Positions 36,500 through 42,484 of a stretch of 42,484 nt of DNA are shown in pieces. The stretch is from an uncultured Flavobacteriales bacterium (GTDB lineage Bacteria > Bacteroidota > Bacteroidia > Flavobacteriales_E > Vicingaceae): contig CAJWVX010000010.1 in NCBI GenBank assembly GCA_913048175.1, positions 1 through 42,484 on the forward strand, read 5' to 3'. The notes beneath the pieces are model-generated. The model made no database searches and was not told the origin of the DNA. It saw only the letters and a list, made by a program, of their open reading frames with translations. Numbering within the stretch: position 1 is the stretch's first letter; the number at the start of each line of letters is the position of its first letter. Position numbers and translations under genes: made by a program.

Positions 36500-36880
36500 A
36501 AAAGAAAATGAGAAATGCTAAGGAAACTAACTGTTAGTGTTAACGCAGGAGCTGTTGATTTAAGAACGATTTTTTTGGAAAGTAAATTTATTAACCTGTC
36601 TTTCAAATAAAGTGCTTACATAATTTGATTAGCAATACTTTTACATATTTTATTTAAAAAATAACACTCAATTGGAGGGGTCATTATAATCCAAAAGAAC
36701 TTCGTATGATTGTGAACTATATTCAATAATTAGGAAAAGGAAAATTTAAAAACCATACAAGCACTTATTTTTTATAAAAAATAATGTTTAAATTAAATTT
36801 GCATAGTTAATCTTAGAAAGAATATATCGAGCAACCAAATAACCGTAAATTCTAATTAGGTTTACTGAACTAACATGAAA
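36500..36880 (+). pseudogene. Remnant of a third histidine kinase transmitter
   Basis: Pieces of the neighbouring kinases can be read here in changing frames. LRKLTVSVNAGAVDLRT (from about 36518) parallels LGKLTSGN...VDLIRF. TAATTTGATTAGCAATAC and the following bases (36621-36643) match 20 of 23 bases of the N-box DNA of the second kinase (35961-35983). Positions 36691-36716 match 24 of 26 bases of the first kinase (34339-34364, the PKELSIIV strand). GAATATATCGA at 36820-36830 equals the KEYIE codons. Stops and frameshifts are frequent. The 240 bases before 36500 show nothing I can assign. Confidence 0.7.
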
Positions 36881-36901
36881 AAAAGTTAATAAACATAAGT
36901 T

Positions 36902-37885
36902 ATGCATACTATATTGATAATTGAAGATGAAAAGATATTGCGCGAAACATTAGCCGATATCTTAGAAATTAGTGGATATATTGTTATTCAAGCCAGAGAT
37001 GGAGAGAGTGGAATAGAAATGTTTTCTAAAACAGTTCCTGATTTGGTAATATGTGATATAAATATGCCTAAAATGGATGGTTTTGAAGTATTACAAATTT
37101 TAGAGGCTGTTATGCCAGCATCTAAATTTCCTCCATTTATATTTCAATCTGCTAAAACAGAACCAGAGAACATTCGTAAAGGGATGAACTTAGGCGCTAC
37201 AGATTTTATTACAAAGCCATATTCTGCGCCAGAATTATTAAAAGTTATTGGACTAAGACTCCTGGAGAGAAAAAAACTAGAAGAAGCATTAGTACGGGAT
37301 GAAAGAATAAGAATAGCTAAAGAATTGCAAGGAGGTGTTCAGCGCTTAGTCACCGCAGCTAGCGAAGGAGTTACAGCCCTTGCTGGTCGTTTAGATGAAA
37401 TGTCTAGAGAGAACCAAGATTTGCTTAATAACTCAGGCCAATTACTTCGTCAAGCAATTTCAGAAATACGTTCTGTTTCAAACGATTCAAAAATTGATTT
37501 AATCAAAATACAAGCACTTGAAAAATACCTTAACTTAATCTTTGAGACAACTTTGTTTTCTAAAGATGTAAAGCTGCATCTCACTATTGATTTAGAGGGA
37601 GATTTATTGCCACACCAATTACAGATAGAAATCTGCCTATTGGTTAGAGAAATGATAAACAATACGCTAAAACATGCAAAAGCCCAAACTGTTTCCTTAA
37701 AAATTTTAAGAATAAAAAAGGAGATACAGTTAGCCTTTCAAGATGACGGTATAGGTTTTGACATAAATCAATTTACATCAGGAAATGGATTACAAAATAT
37801 CAGGAAAAAATTAGCTGAATTAAACGGTAAATTTTCAATAGAATCTGAACCAAACAAAGGGACAAAAATACAGTTAACACTTTAA
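36902..37885 (+). CDS. Receiver domain fused to a degenerate HisKA_3-type kinase (His to Gln)
   Basis: 327 residues. Receiver 1-120: IIEDE (acidic pocket), phosphoacceptor Asp52 in CDINMPKMDG, Ser83 and Lys105 (TKPY). Residues 130-200 are a NarX/DesK-type dimerisation region in which the usual ELHDG/ELHDS reads ELQGG: Gln143 replaces the phosphoacceptor His (the downstream paralogue has ELHDS). The HATPase part is intact: EMINNTLKHAKA (N box), QDDGIGFD and GNGLQNIRKKL. It should bind ATP but not autophosphorylate in the normal way, so it may be a phospho-sensing regulator or partner of another kinase. A perfect 14-bp hairpin overlaps its stop codon. Confidence 0.85.
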   Translation: MHTILIIEDEKILRETLADILEISGYIVIQARDGESGIEMFSKTVPDLVICDINMPKMDGFEVLQILEAVMPASKFPPFIFQSAKTEPENIRKGMNLGATDFITKPYSAPELLKVIGLRLLERKKLEEALVRDERIRIAKELQGGVQRLVTAASEGVTALAGRLDEMSRENQDLLNNSGQLLRQAISEIRSVSNDSKIDLIKIQALEKYLNLIFETTLFSKDVKLHLTIDLEGDLLPHQLQIEICLLVREMINNTLKHAKAQTVSLKILRIKKEIQLAFQDDGIGFDINQFTSGNGLQNIRKKLAELNGKFSIESEPNKGTKIQLTL

Positions 37886-37915
37886 ACTGCTTATTTTACA
37901 TAAATAAGCAGTTTA
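37883..37915 (+). terminator. Perfect 14-bp hairpin at the end of the receiver-pseudokinase gene
   Basis: TAAACTGCTTATTT (37883-37896, starting with the stop codon) pairs perfectly with 37902-37915 around a five-base loop. It is followed by an A run rather than a T run on the plus strand, so it is not a textbook terminator; it may end, process or protect the mRNA 3' end ahead of the LytTR gene. Confidence 0.45.
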
Positions 37916-37983
37916 GAAAAAAAAGGCTACTTTAAAAATTAATAAAGGGTTGTATTTAAAATCAAGCGGAATACAAAATAATT

Positions 37984-38733
37984 ATGGAAAAAATACTCGT
38001 AGTTGAAGATGAACAAGATATAAGAGAAACTTTACAGGATATTCTTGAGTTGGCAGGCTATGAGGTACTAATTGCGAGTAATGGTAAAAAGGGTTACAAT
38101 GTTATTCTCGATAACCAACCCGATTTGGTGCTTTGTGACGTAAATATGCCAGAATTAGATGGTTTTGGATTACTTGGAGCAGTTAATCAACGATTAAAAG
38201 ATAAAATAGTTCCTCCTTTTCTTTTTCTTACCGCTAAAGTTGAAAAAGAAGATATGCGTTATGGTATGAGTTTGGGTGCAGATGATTATATTTTTAAACC
38301 CTTTAACTCTAATGAGATTTTAAAAACAGTAAGACTTCGTTTAGATAAGCGTCAACAGTTATTAAAGCTGAGTACTAACAATTCAGAGTTAGTCATAAAA
38401 GACGTTAACAAATTAGCGCTACCTTGTGATGATGGTTTAGAATTAATTTCTTTTGATAAAATTATTAAGTGTCAGGCAGATAGATCATACTGTAATTTTC
38501 ATCTGATAGGCAATAGGAAAATACTAGTTTCTAAACCTATGAAAGAGTTTGAAGAGATATTAACCAGTAAAAGTTTTTTAAAAGTTCATAAATCTACCAT
38601 TGTAAACATTAAGTATATTGAAAAATTTGTTAGAGGAAAAGCTGGTCATTTACTCATGTCAGACGGATCAATTGTAGCTGTATCAGTTCGAAAAAAAGAA
38701 GAACTAATACATTTATTAAAATCAAAAATTTAA
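37984..38733 (+). CDS. LytTR-family response regulator
   Basis: 249 residues. Receiver 1-120: VVEDE, Asp52 in CDVNMPELDG, Thr83 and Lys105 (FKPF). The LytTR DNA-binding domain spans about 142-247, with KLALPCDDGLELISFDKI, CQADRSYCNFHL, LVSKPMKEFEEIL, FLKVHKSTIVN and the end VSVRKKEEL. It is the only intact DNA-binding output among the four receiver proteins of this island, hence the likely transcriptional arm. The 238-base gap after it contains the second copy of the 31-bp repeat and a -7 like element, but no gene. Confidence 0.93.
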   Translation: MEKILVVEDEQDIRETLQDILELAGYEVLIASNGKKGYNVILDNQPDLVLCDVNMPELDGFGLLGAVNQRLKDKIVPPFLFLTAKVEKEDMRYGMSLGADDYIFKPFNSNEILKTVRLRLDKRQQLLKLSTNNSELVIKDVNKLALPCDDGLELISFDKIIKCQADRSYCNFHLIGNRKILVSKPMKEFEEILTSKSFLKVHKSTIVNIKYIEKFVRGKAGHLLMSDGSIVAVSVRKKEELIHLLKSKI

Positions 38734-38881
38734 CATTATAATAGCTTATCATGGAATTGATATAACCAACATAATGTTTAAAGTGTTTATTTCAGCATTC
38801 TTATTTTTTCTACTAAAATGGCTTAATTTCTAACTGAAATTTAGTTTGTACATGATTTTTTTTCGGTATAAAATAGAGTTG

Positions 38882-38912
38882 CGTTGGGTAAACAAATATC
38901 AACATTCGGAAA
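38882..38912 (+). repeat. Diverged 31-bp repeat, copy 2
   Basis: Partner of 32212-32242 (27 of 31 identical). Lies in the gap between the LytTR and phosphatase genes, 60 bases before the phosphatase start. The surrounding bases (about 38868-38925) also show weaker similarity to the first copy's flanks. Confidence 0.55.
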
Positions 38913-38942
38913 TTAACGACACACTATTTTAGATTACGCAAC

Positions 38943-38950
38943 TACATTTG
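38943..38950 (+). promoter_or_regulatory. Candidate -7 element for the SpoIIE-type phosphatase gene
   Basis: TACATTTG, matching TAnnTTTG, 21 bases upstream of the ATG at 38972. No -33 TTG at the expected distance. Confidence 0.35.
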
Positions 38951-38971
38951 CGTTAAAATTATATCATTTGT

Positions 38972-40225
38972 ATGGGTACAATATTGATTATTGAAGATGA
39001 AAAAATATTAAGAGAAACATTGGCGGAGATCATAGGGCTTAATGGCTATAAAGTTGTTCAAGCAAGAGATGGAGAGGAAGGTGTAGAAGTTTTTACTGAA
39101 ACAACTCCAGATTTAGTTCTTTGCGATATAAATATGCCTAAAATGGATGGCTTAAATGTTTTAAAAGTAATTCGACAGAATGATGAATTAAAACACACTC
39201 CTTTTGTTTTTTTAAGTGCACTATCCTCAATGCCTGATCTTCGTTTAGGAATGAATAAAGGTGCTGATGATTACTTAACTAAACCTTTTCATTACAAAGA
39301 ATTGTTATCCACGATTTCACTCCAGCTAAAAAAGTCAGTAGAACTAAAAAAAATTGGAAGAGAGTATTCAAGGAAAAACATAAAGGATTATAAAGTTAAA
39401 ATAAAGGGAAAAACAAAGGGGTTCCTTGATAGCTTAAATCGTGCAAAAACAATACAAAATGTAATTTTGCCAAGTGCACAAAAAATGGATGAATTACTTC
39501 CCAATCATTTTAATTATTTCCTGCCCAAATACGTTATTTCGGGTGATTTTTATTTAGTAAGAAAATTTAAGGGAATCACCTTAATTGCTGTTGCAGATTG
39601 TACAGGTCACGGAATGCCTGGAGCATTAATATCAATGGTTTGTAATATGAGTTTAATTAACGCGTTAGATCAGTTTGGATTAACAAAACCTGCAGAGATT
39701 TTGACTAAAGCAAATGACATTTTTTTAGACTTTATGAATACAAACGAGAGTAATATTTCTAAGGATGGAATGGATATTTGTTTATGTTCCATAGATAGTA
39801 ATTCTAACTTAATTCGATTTGCTGGAGCAAAGCGCCCGTTATATTTAATTACTAAAATAAATAAATTTAAACCTGTTAGTATAAGTAATAATTTCTCAGG
39901 ATTAATAGAGGAAGAAGATGTTCTATATGAAATTAAGGGGAACAACTGTTCTGTTGGTTCTGAGGATCCAATTTTTGAAGTTGAAGAACAAATTTTTGAA
40001 TACAATAATGGAGATTCAATATACTTAAGTTCAGATGGTTATGTTGATCAGTTCGGGGGAGATTTAGACCGGAAATTTAAATCAAAAAAGTTGAAAAAAT
40101 TACTTCTATCCATTCATAACAAAACGATGTCTGAACAAAAAAAACTATTAGCTCATGAATTTCAGAGTTGGAGAGGAAATAAAGAGCAAGTTGATGATGC
40201 AACAATTATTGGCATTAAGCTATAA
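38972..40225 (+). CDS. Response regulator with SpoIIE/PP2C-type serine phosphatase output
   Basis: 417 residues. Receiver 1-120 with Asp52 (CDINMPKMDG), Ser82 and Lys104; its first 60 residues are strikingly close to those of the 36902 protein. A basic coiled linker (125-165) leads to a SpoIIE domain: SGDFYLV (190-196), VADCTGHGMPGALISM (207-222), DGMDICL (Asp268), LSSDGYVDQFGG (Asp355) and QVDDATIIGIKL (Asp408, Asp409). All metal-binding Asp positions appear present. Such proteins usually dephosphorylate an anti-sigma or anti-sigma-antagonist partner; none is encoded here, so the target lies elsewhere. Confidence 0.92.
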   Translation: MGTILIIEDEKILRETLAEIIGLNGYKVVQARDGEEGVEVFTETTPDLVLCDINMPKMDGLNVLKVIRQNDELKHTPFVFLSALSSMPDLRLGMNKGADDYLTKPFHYKELLSTISLQLKKSVELKKIGREYSRKNIKDYKVKIKGKTKGFLDSLNRAKTIQNVILPSAQKMDELLPNHFNYFLPKYVISGDFYLVRKFKGITLIAVADCTGHGMPGALISMVCNMSLINALDQFGLTKPAEILTKANDIFLDFMNTNESNISKDGMDICLCSIDSNSNLIRFAGAKRPLYLITKINKFKPVSISNNFSGLIEEEDVLYEIKGNNCSVGSEDPIFEVEEQIFEYNNGDSIYLSSDGYVDQFGGDLDRKFKSKKLKKLLLSIHNKTMSEQKKLLAHEFQSWRGNKEQVDDATIIGIKL

Positions 40226-40253
40226 TAGAAATGAACACTTAAACTGTATCGTT

Positions 40254-40663
40254 ATGATAAAAAACACTATTAGTAGATGATCACAAAATAATAAGGGACG
40301 GAGTAAAGGCAATGCTTTCTCAAATGAAAAACATTAAAGTAGTAGGATAATGTAGTAACGGGATTTAAGCTATAGCTTATGTAAAAGAACAAAGTAATGA
40401 GGTTGGCACAACTATAATGGCATCATTTTTTAAATGAAAAAAATTGGTTTTTTCCTAAAGAATTTTCTACAAGAGAACTTGAGGTTTTAGTCTGCATTTC
40501 AGAAGGGTTAACCAACAAGCAGACAGGAAAAAAACTTTTTATAAGTGCTATAACATTTGAGACACATAGAAGTAAGTTATTACATAAAGCAGAGGTAAAT
40601 AATACTATAGAATTAATTAAATATTGTATAAAAAATTTAAGAATAAAATATGACATATTATAA
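40254..40663 (+). pseudogene. Decayed NarL/LuxR-type response regulator gene
   Basis: ATG at 40254 would start MIK, but an extra A in an A6 run shifts the frame, after which TLLVDDHKIIRDGVKAMLSQ and MKNIKVVG follow. Stops occur at 40348-40350 and 40366-40368 within what should be the receiver. The central and distal receiver, including the phosphoacceptor Asp, is missing. In another frame, from about 40448, the DNA-binding domain is well preserved: FSTRELEVLVCISEGLTNKQ, KLFISAITFETHRSKLLHKA and NNTIELIKYCIKN, ending at TAA 40661-40663. A recent pseudogene formed by frameshifts plus an internal deletion. Confidence 0.88.
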
Positions 40664-40704
40664 TAAATTAGTGCTAATTGTATCCCATAAAAAATAAAAA
40701 ATAA

Positions 40705-41691
40705 ATGTGTAAGACAAAAGAAACCATTTTAGTTGTTGAAGATGACTCAGAAATCAGAGAATCATTAAAAGAGATTTTAAAATTGAAAGGGTATCAAGTA
40801 CAAACAGCAAATAATGGAGAGGAAGGACTTTCGACTATTGTTAGAGAAAATCCTACATTAGTAATATGTGATGTAAATATGCCTATAATGGGAGGGTTTG
40901 AACTGTTAAAGAAATTGAATGACAGTATGAAAAAAGAAGTTATTCCTCCCTTTTTATTTTTAACTGCAAGAGTTGCAAGTTCAGATATGAGAACAGGAAT
41001 GACCTTGGGCGCAGATGACTATATTACAAAGCCTTTTAGTGCTTTAGACTTGCTGACTAATGTAGCATTAAAAATAAATAAACGTAAAAAAATACAGTTA
41101 TTGGCTATAAGCGAAGAGCAGAACAGAATTTCTGATGAATTACACGATAGCATTCAACAACTATTAGCTGCGGCTCAAATAGGATTTAGTAGTATTGAAG
41201 GTAATATTAGTTTTTTAGATCACAATACCGAAGAAATGTATTCTAGATCAATAAAGTATTTAAAAGAAGCTTCTGTGGAAGTAAGAAATATTTCTCATGA
41301 CATTTCAGTTAAAGAAGAAATAAACTTAGAAGATAAGATTAACAATCTGTTGCAGCAATTAAATGAGGCTAGTAAAATTGAGACTAATTTTATTTGTCAG
41401 GAAAATAAAATACTTGAAAATACTGTAAAATTTGAATTGTTAAGAATAATTCAAGAAGCAGTGAGTAATATTATAAAGCATGCAAAAGCAAAAAGTATAA
41501 CGGTATATATTGAATCCAATAATAATGGTGGTAAAATAGAAATAACCGATAATGGAAAAGGTTTTAACCTTAATAACCATATTAAAGGTAGAGGATTAGA
41601 AAGTATGAGACAGAGAGCTAAAAAAATAAAAGCATCTTTGAATATAATATCAAGTTCTAATGAAGGCACTTCAATAAGTTTAGACTGGTAA
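40705..41691 (+). CDS. Receiver domain fused to HisKA_3-type histidine kinase
   Basis: 328 residues. Receiver 1-125: VVEDD, Asp56 in CDVNMPIMGG (Gly where MDG is usual), Thr87 and Lys109. The kinase half has the NarX/DesK-type motif RISDELHDSIQQLL (His147 present), the N box EAVSNIIKHAKA, TDNGKGFN and GRGLESMRQRA. It is thus an intact counterpart of the 36902 protein with the same architecture. Such kinases normally phosphorylate NarL/LuxR regulators; the only one nearby is the dead gene directly upstream, so this kinase may have lost its cognate partner. The N-terminal MCKTKET extension is longer than in the sister proteins. Confidence 0.9.
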   Translation: MCKTKETILVVEDDSEIRESLKEILKLKGYQVQTANNGEEGLSTIVRENPTLVICDVNMPIMGGFELLKKLNDSMKKEVIPPFLFLTARVASSDMRTGMTLGADDYITKPFSALDLLTNVALKINKRKKIQLLAISEEQNRISDELHDSIQQLLAAAQIGFSSIEGNISFLDHNTEEMYSRSIKYLKEASVEVRNISHDISVKEEINLEDKINNLLQQLNEASKIETNFICQENKILENTVKFELLRIIQEAVSNIIKHAKAKSITVYIESNNNGGKIEITDNGKGFNLNNHIKGRGLESMRQRAKKIKASLNIISSSNEGTSISLDW

Positions 41692-41923
41692 ACAACTGAT
41701 CTTATATAATAAGTTTATTTAACTATTTTAAAGTTCACTCCTAAGTTATCTTACGTTAAGTGAAAAATGAATAGGAAATTCGACTATTTATATCAATTTA
41801 AAAATACATACTCTCAACCCTTCTATCGAGAAGATTTATGCTTAGAAAATTACTCTTGTTACTTGTGATACTTTGGAATGTCTAGTATTTTGCGATATTA
41901 TAAATAATTACTTACTTAACTTA

Positions 41924-41931
41924 TATATTTG
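41924..41931 (+). promoter_or_regulatory. -7 like element before the IS3 orfA remnant
   Basis: TATATTTG, four bases ahead of the remnant's ATG at 41936. It matches TAnnTTTG but has no -33 TTG at the right spacing. Confidence 0.3.
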
Positions 41932-41935
41932 AATT

Positions 41936-42316
41936 ATGGTAAAAAAGAATAAGTATGATAATTTAACTATTAAAATTAGTTAGAACAGAAAATAATTGAG
42001 TTTTGAGTACAGTATCAATAGTGCTATACTAAGGTGTTGGAGGCATAAATTTGAAGCTAAATCTGTTAATTTTTCTATGAAAAGAGCAGTGTCTTTTGAA
42101 GAGTTAGGGCTGAAATTATTAAAGAAAGAACTCAAAGATGTTCAAATGGAGCGAGATATATTAAAAAACCATTGGGTATCTTCTCTAATTGTATATCCAT
42201 TTACTATTTCAGGTTTAAACTCTATCGATAAATTTTTCTGTATTCTCAGGATCAATTCGATAATTGAGGAGTATGCGGTGATCTATTATTCCTTTAAATT
42301 GTATTCAATGTTGTAA
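41936..42316 (+). pseudogene. IS3-family transposase orfA remnant
   Basis: ATG 41936 gives MVKKNKYDNLTIKIS and then a stop at 41981, resembling the basic N-terminus of IS3 OrfA proteins. A reading frame from 41996 continues with SAILRCWRHKFEAKS and EELGLKLLKKELKDVQMERD, then ILKNH, the leucine-zipper end of OrfA. At about 42165 a one-base loss shifts the conserved KKALGIFS ending into the next frame (LGIFSN is readable from 42172). No orfB was recognised before the right edge, and the terminal repeats are not identifiable. The element is an inactive fragment. Confidence 0.75.
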
Positions 42317-42394
42317 CTTATCGGCTATATTTAGCTTAGGAATTAAAAGCATCAATCTTTAGGTTAAGTTCGAAAACCCTTATTGAATATAGCT

Positions 42395-42413
42395 ATTGTG
42401 CCTGTTGCACAAT
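42395..42413. repeat. Short inverted repeat near the right edge
   Basis: ATTGTGC (42395-42401) and GCACAAT (42407-42413) pair around CTGTT. It lies in the noncoding tail after the IS3 fragment. It could be part of an insertion-sequence end or a small terminator-like hairpin; there is no T run. The rest of 42317-42484 shows nothing recognisable. Confidence 0.35.
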
Positions 42414-42484
42414 ATTGTTGATAAAGGCATTAAGATAGTTAAATAACTGTGTGTATAGGTATTAACTTTAATGAATGCAAGGAA

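Noticed and set aside
39670-40005. 111-codon minus-strand frame opposite the SpoIIE phosphatase
   Set aside because: Shadow of the intact receiver-SpoIIE gene, whose motifs cover this stretch.
40423-40656. 77-codon minus-strand frame
   Set aside because: Lies opposite the LuxR-type helix-turn-helix remnant, which explains the absence of stops.
41996-42316. A functional 106-residue gene
   Set aside because: It starts at a TTG inside a broken IS3 orfA, and the conserved KKALGIFS ending is in another frame.

Overview
The window is a low-GC stretch of a Bacteroidota chromosome, most likely from the Flavobacteriales. Supporting signs are a type-B gliding/type IX secretion sorting domain (gene at 26852), a BshA bacillithiol synthase, two DUF6089-type envelope proteins, the order uppS-bamA-ompH-ompH-murI, -7 promoter elements of the TAnnTTTG type, and almost no Shine-Dalgarno sequences.

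Left part (1-31691) is mostly housekeeping. It begins inside metH (its 3' part, with the cobalamin- and AdoMet-binding modules). After a 57-bp imperfect palindrome comes an OmpA-family gene overlapping tsaB, behind a promoter that would give an almost leaderless mRNA. Two lipoprotein genes (a PrcB-like one and an unlisted 39-residue one) and pdxJ lie on the minus strand. A long plus-strand envelope run follows: CBS protein, POTRA/BamA-like protein, nadK, two DUF6089 porin-like proteins, uppS, bamA, two ompH/skp genes, a rho-independent terminator and murI. bshA is convergent with murI. A decayed HEAT-like gene separates bshA from a small tail-anchored protein. A minus-strand block then encodes a DUF255 thioredoxin-like lipoprotein and two Wzi/RemB-like outer-membrane proteins flanking a WecA/MraY-type sugar-phosphate transferase. 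An MtfA-like peptidase, a LEA-type lipoprotein, an M20 dipeptidase, a 1108-residue secreted adhesin-like protein and gpmI complete this part.

Right part (31692-42484) is an accessory signalling island. An intact H-NOX heme sensor (gas sensor, predicted NO-selective) lies 7 bp ahead of a PAS histidine kinase. It is followed by a second kinase with a nearly identical transmitter and four receiver-domain proteins with different outputs: a receiver fused to a degenerate kinase that has Gln in place of the phosphoacceptor His, a LytTR DNA-binding regulator, a SpoIIE/PP2C phosphatase, and a receiver fused to an intact HisKA_3-type kinase. The gaps between these genes hold unannotated remains of more members: a SpoIIE phosphatase tail (minus strand), a third histidine kinase transmitter and a NarL/LuxR regulator. 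A decayed IS3-type orfA lies at the right edge. I infer that the island expanded by duplication and is now eroding, leaving an H-NOX-centred branched phosphorelay.

I saw no tRNA, rRNA, CRISPR array or intact transposon.
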